A stretch of DNA of 10,952 nt, taken from NCBI GenBank assembly GCA_035776735.1, contig DASSSO010000053.1, positions 1-10,952 of the forward strand. Direction: 5' to 3'. The position numbers and the translations under genes are program-made. The DNA comes from JACDAN01 sp035776735. GTDB taxonomy: Bacteria; Actinomycetota; Thermoleophilia; Gaiellales; Gaiellaceae. Positions 1 to 6,675 of this stretch are shown here, piece after piece. The notes under the pieces are model-generated. The model was not told the DNA's origin, searched no databases, and saw nothing but the letters and a program-made list of their open reading frames with translations. The first letter of the stretch is position 1. The number at the start of each line of letters is the position of its first letter.

Positions 1-1
1 G

Positions 2-982
2 TGGAGCGCCGTCTGGCTCGCCGCCGGTCTCGGCTTCGCCGTCTTCCTCCTGCTCTGGCGCGGCGGCTCCGACGCCGAGCAGTACCTCGCCGCCTACGTC
101 ATCGAGCGCGGCCTCTCGATGGACAACGTCTTCGTCTTCGCCGTCCTCTTCGCCTTCTTCGCGGTCCCCGAGGGCTACCGGCACTTCGTCCTCGTCTTCG
201 GGATCGGCTGCGCCCTCGTCTTCCGGCTCGTCTTCATCGCGACGGGGACGGTCGCCCTCGCGCACCTGAGCTGGGCGGCGTACGTGCTCGGCGTCTTCCT
301 CGTCCTGACGGGCGTCCGGCTCGCGATGCGAGACGTCGAGCCCCAACCGGGACGCAATCCGGCGCTCGCGGTGCTGCGGCGGGCGGTCCCGATGACGGAC
401 GACTATCGCGGGCGGACGCTCCTCCTCCGGACGAAGGAGGGCCTGCGCGCGACGCCGATGCTCGCGGTGCTGATCGCGGTGGCCACGACGGACGTCGCCT
501 TCGCGGTCGACTCGATTCCCGCGGCGCTCGCCGTCAGCACCGACCCGTTCCTCGTCTTCGCGGCGAACGCCTTCTCCGTCCTCGGGCTCGTGGCGCTCTA
601 CTTCCTGCTCGCCGAGCTGCTCGGACGGCTGCGCTACCTGCGGCCCGCGCTGGCGTCGATCCTCGTCTTCGTCGGCGTGAAGATGGTCGCGGCACCGGTC
701 CTCGAGATCTCCGTCGGCGTCTCGCTCGGCGTCGTGCTCGCGATCCTGGCGGTCGCGTCGCTCGCGTCCATCGTCGCCGCGAGGACGGAGCCGGAACCAG
801 CCGTCGAGGAGCGGTGTACGAACCGATATGAGGCTCCTGACGAGCGCGGCCGTGCTGCTCGCGATCGGCGCGGCCGCGCTCTCCGCGCCCCTCGGCGCGG
901 CTCCCGCCGCGAAGCCCCGGCTCGTCTCGAGCCCGCCGGCGCAGGTGGGCGCGCGGTGGATCGGCGTCCTCGCCGCGCCTAA
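2..982 (+). CDS. TerC-family integral membrane protein (5' partial)
   Basis: The reading frame is open from base 2 to a TAA at 980-982, so the N-terminus lies outside the window. Seen: a hydrophobic first helix, then the TerC signature GLSMDNVFVF at about 111-140. Further on is the second conserved block, TTDVAFAVDSIPAALAVSTD, followed by FAANAFSVLGLVALYFLL (roughly 484-610). At least six hydrophobic segments are visible. The family (TerC/Alx) are membrane proteins with conserved acidic residues linked to tellurite resistance or manganese/metal-ion handling; the substrate here cannot be told. The usual LGLR-[SA]-LYF segment reads LGLVALYF, so the common Arg is Val. Membrane homology ends near residues encoded by about 780-790. 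After that comes a charged Arg-rich tail whose last 50 codons overlap the next gene in another frame, so the true C-terminus is uncertain. Internal ATG codons (for example 119) are not starts, because the motif begins upstream of them. Confidence 0.9.
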   Translation, partial: WSAVWLAAGLGFAVFLLLWRGGSDAEQYLAAYVIERGLSMDNVFVFAVLFAFFAVPEGYRHFVLVFGIGCALVFRLVFIATGTVALAHLSWAAYVLGVFLVLTGVRLAMRDVEPQPGRNPALAVLRRAVPMTDDYRGRTLLLRTKEGLRATPMLAVLIAVATTDVAFAVDSIPAALAVSTDPFLVFAANAFSVLGLVALYFLLAELLGRLRYLRPALASILVFVGVKMVAAPVLEISVGVSLGVVLAILAVASLASIVAARTEPEPAVEERCTNRYEAPDERGRAARDRRGRALRAPRRGSRREAPARLEPAGAGGRAVDRRPRRA

Positions 983-3008
983 GCCGCCGGTCGTCACGGC
1001 CCGGCTCGGCCGCCGCGCCCAGCGGGTCGCGGCCCGCCGGTTGCGACCGGGCCGGTACCAGCTTCGCGCGATGTTTCCGTCGGCGGGACGCTGGAGCCTC
1101 TGGGCCGGGCGCCGCCGGCTCGGCTCGGTGCTCGTGCGCGCGGCGCCGTTGCGGCTGACGAACACCGTCGACGTCGTCGTCGAGCCGAGCGGCTCGCTGC
1201 TCCTCGTCGACCTCTCGAACCGGGTCTTCCGGCTCTCGGGCGACCGGCTCACGCTCGTCGCCGGCAACGGGCGTCCCGGCCGCACCGGCGACGGCGGCCA
1301 GGCGACCCGGGCGGCGGTGGGCTTCCCCGTCGAGGTCGCGCTCGCGCCGGGCGGCGGCTTCGCGGTCGTCCACGACGAGCGCTGGATCAGGCACGTCGAC
1401 GCCGGCGGCACGATCCGGACCGTCGCCGAGCTCGAGCAGCCGACGGCCCTCGCCTACGACCCCGCCGGGAATCTCTTCGTCTCCGACCTGTCCGGCCGCG
1501 TCCAGCGGATCGCGCCGAGCGGGGCCCGCACGACCTTCACCGGCTTCAACCAGCCCCACGGCCTCGCGATCGCCCCCGACGGCACGGCCTACGTCGCCGA
1601 CACGTTCAACAACCGGATCCGACGGATCGCCCCGGACGGAACGGTCACGACGCACGCGGAAGGCCTGAACCAGCCGAACGACGTCTCGCTCGGCCCGGAC
1701 GGAAGCGTCTTCGCGGCCGTGTACGGGGACAACGGGATCTTCAGGATCGCGCCCGGCGGCGCCGCGACCCGAGTGGCCGACGCGACCGGACCGAGCGCCG
1801 TCGCCGTCGCCGCCGATGGAACCGTCTACTTCACGGAGCGCGGCCGGCCCGGCGTCAGGCGGACGGGCGCCTTCGCCCTCGCCGCTCTCGGGCCGGCGAG
1901 GGCCGGAGCTCCCTGGACGGGGACGGTCGCGTCCAAGCGCCGGCCGTCGGTGACCGCACGGAACGGCGTGACGACCCAGCCGGTCTCCGTGCGACGGGCG
2001 GGGCGCGGCCGCTACCGGCTGCGCGCCGTCTTCCCGTTCTCCGGACGCTGGCAGCTGCTCGCCGGCCGGCGCCGGCTCGGAATCGTCACCGTGCGCCCGG
2101 CGGCGCCGCTCGCCTCCGTCCTGCCGACCGCCCAGGCGTTCCGGCTCTGCGGCGGGACGGGCCCGCCGTACCCGCAGTACGCGCTCTCGTGGGACCGGAC
2201 GACCGGGCTGTGGGCGTCGTGCCGGGCACAGGGCCGCCTCCACCGGGTCGACGAGCGCTCGGGCGAGACCCGCGCGATCCTCCGGCTCACGAGCACGCCG
2301 TTCTCGATCGCCGCCGGGCTGGGCGCCGTGTGGAGCGCGGAGCGAGGGCCGATCGTCAACCGGCTCGACCTCCGCACCGGACGCGGAGTCACCGCCGTGA
2401 CCGGCGGCGGCTTCGCCTACGTGTGGACGGCCGCGGGCTCGGTCTGGGCCGCCGACGACGTGGCGAGCGCACTCGTCCGCTACGACCCCGCGGGCCGGCG
2501 CGTCCTCGCGACGATCCCGACCGGCAACGGCACGTCGGCGCTCCACGAGGAGGCAGGCCGGATCTGGATCCTCAACCATCGCGACGGAACCCTCCAGCGG
2601 ATCGATCCGGCCGCGAACACGATCACGACGCTCGCCCGTCTCCCGGGCGACGCACCGGAGCGGATCGCGTACGCCGAAGGCTCCCTCTGGGTCACCGGCC
2701 GCGGCACCGACCTTCTGCGCGTGGATCCGGACACCGGCGCCGTGCAGGCGACGTTCGAGATCGGCGCCGGCGGCATCGACGTTCGCGCGGCCGCCCACAG
2801 CATCTGGGTCGCGGTGCCGACCGACGAGGAGGACCGCCGGGGGAACCCGATCCTCGACCGGCTCCTGCGCGTCGACCCGCTGACGAACGCCGTCATCGAG
2901 ACGATCAGACCGACCGCCCGCGTGGTCGTGAACGGCACTGCCTCGACCGGCTCCGCCCTCTGGATCGCGGACACCGCGGGCGGTCGTCTCTACCGCATCA
3001 GTCGCTGA
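828..3008 (+). CDS. Secreted two-propeller protein (NHL-type plus YncE/Vgb-type) with duplicated spacer domain
   Basis: 726 residues. The N-terminus (MRLLTSAAVLLAIGAAALSA, then Pro/Ala) is a clear signal peptide, so the protein is exported. Order: residues about 31-106 form a small beta-rich domain. About 110-345 are NHL/SMP-30-like repeats, for example QPHGLAIAPDGTAYVADTFN and then NRIRRIAPDG. About 349-424 repeat the first small domain. About 437-726 form a second propeller of YncE/virginiamycin-lyase-like style, with repeats such as IWILNHRDGTLQRIDP, LWVTGRGTDLLRVDPDTGAV and LWIADTAGGRLYRISR. Such propellers commonly bind ligands or partner proteins; I see no catalytic signature and assign no enzyme activity. 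A GAGGAG at 806-811 lies 16 bases before the ATG, a long spacing. The start was chosen because it gives the signal peptide. The gene overlaps the upstream TerC frame by 155 bases and the convergent VOC gene by 11. Confidence 0.87.
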   Translation: MRLLTSAAVLLAIGAAALSAPLGAAPAAKPRLVSSPPAQVGARWIGVLAAPKPPVVTARLGRRAQRVAARRLRPGRYQLRAMFPSAGRWSLWAGRRRLGSVLVRAAPLRLTNTVDVVVEPSGSLLLVDLSNRVFRLSGDRLTLVAGNGRPGRTGDGGQATRAAVGFPVEVALAPGGGFAVVHDERWIRHVDAGGTIRTVAELEQPTALAYDPAGNLFVSDLSGRVQRIAPSGARTTFTGFNQPHGLAIAPDGTAYVADTFNNRIRRIAPDGTVTTHAEGLNQPNDVSLGPDGSVFAAVYGDNGIFRIAPGGAATRVADATGPSAVAVAADGTVYFTERGRPGVRRTGAFALAALGPARAGAPWTGTVASKRRPSVTARNGVTTQPVSVRRAGRGRYRLRAVFPFSGRWQLLAGRRRLGIVTVRPAAPLASVLPTAQAFRLCGGTGPPYPQYALSWDRTTGLWASCRAQGRLHRVDERSGETRAILRLTSTPFSIAAGLGAVWSAERGPIVNRLDLRTGRGVTAVTGGGFAYVWTAAGSVWAADDVASALVRYDPAGRRVLATIPTGNGTSALHEEAGRIWILNHRDGTLQRIDPAANTITTLARLPGDAPERIAYAEGSLWVTGRGTDLLRVDPDTGAVQATFEIGAGGIDVRAAAHSIWVAVPTDEEDRRGNPILDRLLRVDPLTNAVIETIRPTARVVVNGTASTGSALWIADTAGGRLYRISR

Positions 3009-3411
3009 ACATCCAGCGGTGCCCCTCCGGGTCCTCGGCCCGGTAGTGGCGGCCGACGGGCGTGTCCTCCACCTCGGAGAGGATCGTGGCACCGGCGTCC
3101 CGCGCCCGCGCGAAATGGGTCTCCACGTCGTCGACCACGACCAGGACACCGTCGATCACGTACGGCACCTCCGACCAGCGGGCCGCCGCCTCGCACTCCT
3201 CCCGGTGCCGGCGCGGGCTCCGGTAGTCCGGGCCGGGGTTGCCGAGGAAGACCCGGCCGTTCCCGAGCCGAAGCTCGACGTGGGTCACGCGTCCGTCCGG
3301 TTCCGCGTAGCGGTCGGACTCCTCGAAGCCGAATGCCCGGCAGAGCCAGTCCGCCGCGGCGTCGCAGTTCTCGTACGAGAGCATCGGAACGACACGCGGG
3401 AACTCGCTCAC
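2998..3411 (-). CDS. VOC/glyoxalase-bleomycin-resistance-fold protein
   Basis: 137 residues from a GTG (MSEFPRVVPMLSYENCDAAA). The N-terminal half shows the vicinal-oxygen-chelate pattern: a beta strand, then DAAADWLCRAFGFEE, then GRVTHVELRLGNGRVFLGNP (residues about 18-59). The C-terminal half repeats it with VLVVVDDVETHFARARDAGA and ends DPEGHRWMFSD. This is the two-module fold of the glyoxalase/bleomycin-resistance/PhnB-like superfamily. Candidate metal or ligand residues are His44/Glu46 and the acidic/His residues near 122-131, but the reaction is unknown. No good Shine-Dalgarno sequence precedes the GTG. The frame stays open upstream, and a start at Met10 would lose the first strand. The gene sits 28 bases after the small acidic ORF and is probably co-transcribed with PadR. 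Its 3' end overlaps the propeller gene tail to tail. Confidence 0.88.
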   Translation of the reverse strand: MSEFPRVVPMLSYENCDAAADWLCRAFGFEESDRYAEPDGRVTHVELRLGNGRVFLGNPGPDYRSPRRHREECEAAARWSEVPYVIDGVLVVVDDVETHFARARDAGATILSEVEDTPVGRHYRAEDPEGHRWMFSD

Positions 3412-3439
3412 CGCGTGGATGATGCCGCGGGCGGCGCCG

Positions 3440-3598
3440 CTATGTCGAGGGGCCGGCGGTGTCCTCGTCCGAGGTCGCGCCCTCCGGATCCGACGCCGTG
3501 GCCGGATCGCGAGAGATCAGCGGCATGGCCTCCCGGGCCGACAGGACCGACGCCTCGGGCTCCTCGCCCTCTTTCGGCTGCTGTTCATCCTCTCTCAT
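3440..3598 (-). CDS. Small acidic protein of unknown function (52 aa)
   Basis: Short ORF from ATG 3598-3596 to TAG 3442-3440. The protein starts MREDEQQPKEGEEPEAS, continues VLSAREAMPLIS and ends in a Ser/Thr/Asp/Pro-rich tail (ATASDPEGATSDEDTAGPST). Third codon positions are G/C in about 44 of 52 codons, and the AT-richer codons cluster at the 5' end, as expected of a real gene here. It fills the gap between PadR and the VOC gene, both on the same strand, with 40- and 28-base spacers. No membrane segment, signal peptide or Cys is present. The hydrophobic island VLSAREAMPLI between two charged, disordered-looking parts could be a docking helix. A peptide-precursor role is conceivable, but no modification enzyme is seen nearby. 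The ribosome site is weak (GGGAA about 10 bases upstream). I do not recognise a named family. A longer version from 3802 would run through the PadR gene antisense-frame and is not favoured. Confidence 0.6.
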   Translation of the reverse strand: MREDEQQPKEGEEPEASVLSAREAMPLISRDPATASDPEGATSDEDTAGPST

Positions 3599-3638
3599 TC
3601 CCGGACGATTCCCGTTCCTGCCCGGACCTACACACGCT

Positions 3639-4202
3639 TCAAGCCGGATTCGGCGGGAGCTCGCCCGCCTCGATCCTCCTCGCCGTGCGGTCGCACCAGT
3701 CGTGCATCCACTCGAGCAGCTCGATCCCGTAGAGGAGGCTGACGTACGGATAGAGCTGGTCGTCCGTGTAGAAGCCCGTGCGGGCCTCGGGCTCGATCCC
3801 ACGGAACAGCCGGAGCGAGCGCTCGCACCACGCCTGCTTGGCGCGCAGGTTGGCGATCACGTCCTCCCGCTCGAGGAGGTCGCCGAAGAAGAGCTTCAGC
3901 ACGCCCTCGTCTCTCGTCTCGAAGAGGAAGGACGTGTCGTCGCGCAGCCAGCGTCGGAGCGCCGCCTCGCCGGCGGCGGTGAGCGTGTAGGACGTCCGCC
4001 GCCGGCCGCCCTTCGGGTCCGGCACGGCCTCGACCAGGCCCCGCTCCTCGAGCCGGTGGAGCTCCGGGTAGATCTGCCCGTAGCTCGCTCCCCAGAAGAA
4101 GCGGGTCGAGAGGTCGATCGCGCGCTTGATGTCGTAGCCGGTGCGGGCGCCGAGTGCCAGCATCCCGAGGATCACACGTGCGGTCGGCGTGAGGCTTGAC
4201 AT
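3639..4202 (-). CDS. PadR-family transcriptional regulator
   Basis: 187 residues beginning MSSLTPTARVILGMLALGAR and then TGYDIKRAID, the typical PadR N-terminal winged helix. The recognition part is GASYGQIYPELHRLEERGLV (about 39-58), followed by the wing KGGRRRTSYTLTAAGEAALRRWL. The C-terminal half (about 95-180) is helical, with GVLKLFFGDLL and YVSLLYGIELLEWMHDW, matching the PadR dimerisation/ligand helices (Vir-like subtype). Family members usually repress a neighbouring efflux gene and release DNA on binding a drug-like ligand. The gene is divergent from the ABC-2 exporter with only 36 bases between start codons, which supports that target. An in-frame ATG at 4217-4215 (MYRAD...) would add five residues. 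I prefer 4202 because family proteins usually begin near MSSLTPTA and because a -10-like TAGTAT (4221-4216) would place transcription start between the two. Confidence 0.93.
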   Translation of the reverse strand: MSSLTPTARVILGMLALGARTGYDIKRAIDLSTRFFWGASYGQIYPELHRLEERGLVEAVPDPKGGRRRTSYTLTAAGEAALRRWLRDDTSFLFETRDEGVLKLFFGDLLEREDVIANLRAKQAWCERSLRLFRGIEPEARTGFYTDDQLYPYVSLLYGIELLEWMHDWCDRTARRIEAGELPPNPA

Positions 4203-4225
4203 ATCTGCCCGATACATACTAACCT
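4196..4225 (+). promoter_or_regulatory. Probable promoter of the ABC exporter operon
   Basis: A perfect TTGACA lies at 4196-4201 and a TAACCT (TANNNT-type -10) at 4220-4225, 18 bases apart, in otherwise very GC-rich DNA. Transcription would begin near 4231-4233, leaving almost no 5' leader before the ATG at 4239. That fits the lack of a Shine-Dalgarno sequence there. The -35 overlaps the PadR start codon on the other strand. Inferred from sequence only. Confidence 0.5.
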
Positions 4226-4237
4226 CTCTACCAGATA
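4202..4237. promoter_or_regulatory. Candidate PadR operator (inverted repeat)
   Basis: TATCTG at 4202-4207 is matched by its exact reverse complement CAGATA at 4232-4237, flanking 24 bases that include the AT-rich GATACATACTAA. The repeat covers the predicted -10 of the exporter operon and the region just upstream of padR, so a bound repressor could control both. The published PadR sites I know of are ATGT/ACAT-type inverted repeats. This one is not a close match, so the assignment rests on position and symmetry. Confidence 0.4.
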
Positions 4238-4238
4238 G

Positions 4239-5087
4239 ATGAACGCGATCGAGGTTCGCGAGCTCCGGAAGTCCTACGACGGCGTCGAGGCGCTCCGCGG
4301 AATCAGCTTCGCGATCGGCGCCGGCGAGGTCTTCGGCCTCCTTGGCCCGAACGGCGCCGGCAAGACGACGACCGTCGAGATCCTCGAGGGCTACCGGCAG
4401 CCCGACGCGGGCGAGGTCGGCGTGCTCGGCCGCGATCCGCGGGAGGCCGGCGCCGGCTGGCGCGAGCGGATCGGCGTCGTGCCGCAGTCCGCCGAGCTGT
4501 TCCCGAACCTCACGGTGAAGGAGCACCTCGAGCTCTTCGCCGGCTACTACGCGGAGCCGCGCGCGTCGGCGGAGATCCTCGCGCTCATCGGTCTCGAGGA
4601 GAAAGCGGCCGCGAGGGGGCGAACGCTCTCCGGCGGTCAGCGGCGGCGGCTCGACCTCGGGATCGCACTCGTCGGCGACCCGGAGCTGCTCTTCCTCGAC
4701 GAGCCGACCACCGGCTTCGACCCCGGCGCCCGCCGGGCGGCATGGGAGACGATCAGGTCGCTGCGCTCCCTGGGGAAGACGATCCTGCTGACCACGCACT
4801 ACATCGAGGAGGCGCAGCGGCTCTCCGACCGTGTCGCCGTGCTCAGGCAGGGCGAGATCGTCGCCTCGGGAACGCCGTCCGAGCTGACGGCGGCGGCTCC
4901 GGCGAGCCGGATCAGCTTCCGGCGCAACGGCGAGGAGGTCGTGATCGAGACCGAGGAGCCGACCCGCGTCCTACACGAGCTCACCGAGGAGGCGATGCGA
5001 GCCGGCGTGGAGCTGGAGGCGCTGGAGGTCCACCGGCCGACGCTCGAGGAGGTCTACCTCTCGCTGACCGACGAGGCCGACGAGTGA
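4239..5087 (+). CDS. ABC transporter ATP-binding protein (ABC-2/DrrA type)
   Basis: 282 residues from ATG 4239. All ATPase motifs are in order: Walker A GPNGAGKTT (36-44), Q-loop Gln83 in VVPQSAELFPNLTVKEHL, signature LSGGQ (130-134), Walker B LLFLDEP (150-156) and H-loop His187 in LLTTHYIEEAQRLSDR. The last 60 or so residues form the small C-terminal extension often seen in DrrA/CcmA-like exporter ATPases, ending RPTLEEVYLSLTDEADE. It should energise the membrane protein encoded immediately downstream, with which it shares a GTGA overlap (GTG start 5084, TGA stop 5085-5087), a sign of translational coupling. Family members export drugs, lipids or polyketides; the substrate is not readable here. 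Control by the divergent PadR protein is likely. Confidence 0.96.
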   Translation: MNAIEVRELRKSYDGVEALRGISFAIGAGEVFGLLGPNGAGKTTTVEILEGYRQPDAGEVGVLGRDPREAGAGWRERIGVVPQSAELFPNLTVKEHLELFAGYYAEPRASAEILALIGLEEKAAARGRTLSGGQRRRLDLGIALVGDPELLFLDEPTTGFDPGARRAAWETIRSLRSLGKTILLTTHYIEEAQRLSDRVAVLRQGEIVASGTPSELTAAAPASRISFRRNGEEVVIETEEPTRVLHELTEEAMRAGVELEALEVHRPTLEEVYLSLTDEADE

Positions 5088-5833
5088 GGCTCCTGCTCCA
5101 CCAGTTCCGCTCCGAGCAGAAGCAGTTCTGGCGCAGCCGCGAGCTCGCGTTCTTCACGTTCCTCCTGCCCGTGGTCTTCTTCCTCATCCTCGCCTCGGCG
5201 TACGGCGACGAGGACATCGAGGGTGAGGACGGCTACCTCTACCTGCTCGCCGGGATGATCGGGTACGGCGCGGCGGCGACCGCGTTCGCCGGGCTCGCGC
5301 TCCTGCTGGTCAACCGGCGAGAAGCCGGCCTGCTCAAGCGCCTGCGCGCGACCCCGCTTCCGGGCACGACCTACATCGTCGCCGTCCTGGGCTCGATCGT
5401 CTTCGTCTTCTTCCTGCAGGCTGTTGCGCTGATCGTGCTCGCCCGCCTTGCGTTCGACGTGGCGCTTCCGGATGAGCAGCTGTCACTCGTCTTGGCGCTC
5501 GCGCTAGGCGCCGCGGCGTTCGCCGCGCTCGGCATCGGGCTCACGGCGTTCATCCGGAGCGCCGAGGGCTCCTCCGCCGTCGTCAACGCGATCTACCTCC
5601 CGCTCGCCTTCATCTCCGGGTCGTTCTTCTCGGCAGACGCCTTTCCACAGGTCCTGCGGGCGATCGCCGAGGTCCTTCCGCTCGTCCACTTCATCCGGCT
5701 CGTCCGGGACGTGATGGTCTTCAGCGAGGGGATCTGGGAGCATCCGACGGACGTCGCGATCATCGCGGCGTGGGGCGTCGCCGGCGCCGTCGTCGCGCTC
5801 CGCGGGTTCCGCTGGGAGCCGCGCGAGCGTTAG
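5084..5833 (+). CDS. ABC-2 family transporter permease
   Basis: 249 residues from the GTG at 5084, which overlaps the ATPase stop by four bases. The N-terminus (HQFRSEQKQFWRSRELAFFT) is the cytoplasmic coupling region that precedes the first membrane helix (about 22-39). The conserved loop NRREAGLLKRLRATPLPGTTY is at about 77-97. Further helices lie at about 55-76, 98-124, 134-156, 165-183 and 224-240. YLPLAFISGSFFSADAFPQV and then LPLVHFIRLVRDVM match the C-terminal ABC-2 membrane signature. Six membrane segments and this length are normal for the DrrB-like half of a two-gene exporter. A longer frame begins upstream at 4742, but it only runs antiparallel in meaning inside the ATPase gene and lacks this family's N-terminus. 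Confidence 0.94.
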   Translation: MRLLLHQFRSEQKQFWRSRELAFFTFLLPVVFFLILASAYGDEDIEGEDGYLYLLAGMIGYGAAATAFAGLALLLVNRREAGLLKRLRATPLPGTTYIVAVLGSIVFVFFLQAVALIVLARLAFDVALPDEQLSLVLALALGAAAFAALGIGLTAFIRSAEGSSAVVNAIYLPLAFISGSFFSADAFPQVLRAIAEVLPLVHFIRLVRDVMVFSEGIWEHPTDVAIIAAWGVAGAVVALRGFRWEPRER

Positions 5834-5865
5834 ACGCCGCCGACTTCCGGGTACGAGAGCGGCCG

Positions 5866-6222
5866 ATGGCCGCGAACCCCGCACTCGCCTTCGCCGTGCA
5901 CGAGCACGAGCCGCCGGCCCTCGAGATCCGCGTCAACTTCGGCGTCTACGCCGGGCGTGAGGCGACCGCCGCCGAGATCGACGAGCTGGCCGCCGTGTTG
6001 CTCGACCAGGTCGGCGCGGTCTCGATCGTCGCCGAGGACCGGCACGAGATCGACGGGTGGACCGAGGCCGCGATCCACCAGGTGCGGATCGAGATCGGCC
6101 GGGAATCGCTCCCCTCCGACCGGGAGGAGCTCCGGGAGCTGGGGGTTCGCGTGGTCGTCGCCGCCGAGCACTGGGCGCAGGCCTGCATCGCCGACCGGCA
6201 CGCCGAGGTCAGCGAGCTCTAG
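5866..6222 (+). CDS. Conserved-looking small protein of unknown function
   Basis: 118 residues from ATG 5866, preceded by GAGAG about six bases upstream, 32 bases after the permease stop. The composition is soluble, acidic and mixed alpha/beta. A strand-like LEIRVNFGVYAGREAT is followed by the helix AAEIDELAAVLLDQV, the strand AVSIVAEDRHEI, a charged stretch HQVRIEIGRESLPSDREELR and a final LGVRVVVAAEHWAQACIADR. The alternating pattern resembles a small ferredoxin-like or ACT-like fold, but I recognise no family. There is one Cys (Cys107) and no signal peptide or membrane helix. It may be carried on the exporter transcript. Its 3' end overlaps the convergent SRPBCC gene by 14 bases. An upstream in-frame ATG (5770) lies inside the permease gene and gives an Arg-rich extension, so it was rejected. 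Confidence 0.75.
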   Translation: MAANPALAFAVHEHEPPALEIRVNFGVYAGREATAAEIDELAAVLLDQVGAVSIVAEDRHEIDGWTEAAIHQVRIEIGRESLPSDREELRELGVRVVVAAEHWAQACIADRHAEVSEL

Positions 6223-6649
6223 CCGCGAGTCCGTCGGCGAGGCGCTCGAGCGCTCGCTCGGCCTGATGCGTCGCCACCGGGGCGAGCGCCTGGCTGCCGA
6301 GCCCGGAGAAGATCCCGGCCGCGTCGATCTCCGCGTGCCAGCGCATGAGCGTTCCGGCGCCGTCGGGCTCCAGGTCGAACGCGCTGTCGACGGAGATCCG
6401 GCCGCCCAGGCTCTTCCCCCAGGCCACGAGGCGGGCGTGCTCGGCCTCGCGGAGCTCGTCGAGCCGGACGGAGAAGCGCAGCCGGAAGGCTCCGGGAAAC
6501 GGCGGGCGGGCGATCACCGTCCACTCGTCGGACGCGGCCTCGATGCGCTCGATCGCCGTGAACGCGGCAGCCATCTCGTCCGGGTCGGTCAGCGCCCCGT
6601 AGACCGCATGCGGCGGCGCGTCGAAGCGACGTTCACCGTGGATCCGCAC
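6209..6649 (-). CDS. CoxG-like SRPBCC-fold protein
   Basis: 146 residues from a GTG at 6649. The protein opens MRIHGERRFDAPPHAVYGAL and then TDPDEMAAAF, the typical first strand and helix of START/SRPBCC proteins (CoxG or polyketide-cyclase-like). The middle has long strands (FRLRFSVRLDELREAEHARL, DSAFDLEPDGAGTLMRWHAEI). It ends in the long C-terminal helix HQAERALERLADGLAARAR that closes the hydrophobic pocket. CoxG proteins are membrane-associated accessory subunits in carbon monoxide dehydrogenase loci, but no coxLMS genes are visible here, so a general ligand-binding role is safer. It is the last gene of the minus-strand run, 26 bases after the Fn3-like secreted protein, and converges with the small unknown gene. 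Confidence 0.85.
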   Translation of the reverse strand: MRIHGERRFDAPPHAVYGALTDPDEMAAAFTAIERIEAASDEWTVIARPPFPGAFRLRFSVRLDELREAEHARLVAWGKSLGGRISVDSAFDLEPDGAGTLMRWHAEIDAAGIFSGLGSQALAPVATHQAERALERLADGLAARAR

Positions 6650-6675
6650 GCCGGAAACCTAGTGCGCCGGCCCGG

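Noticed and set aside
2998..3008. Possible bidirectional terminator at the convergent propeller/VOC ends
   Set aside because: The genes overlap by 11 bases, and I see no hairpin with a T-run there or at the 6209-6222 convergence.
534..3149. Very long minus-strand open frame (871 codons) opposite the propeller gene
   Set aside because: It is Arg/Asp/Gly-rich with no domain pattern and mirrors the codon bias of the plus-strand propeller gene, which has a signal peptide and clear repeats.
3599..3638. Direct GTCCGGG repeats 21 bases apart before the small acidic ORF
   Set aside because: Short GC-rich repeats are expected by chance in this composition, and no promoter elements accompany them.
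4203..4799. N-terminal extension of PadR by about 200 residues
   Set aside because: It runs antisense to the ABC ATPase gene and has no family similarity; PadR proteins begin near MSSLTPTA.
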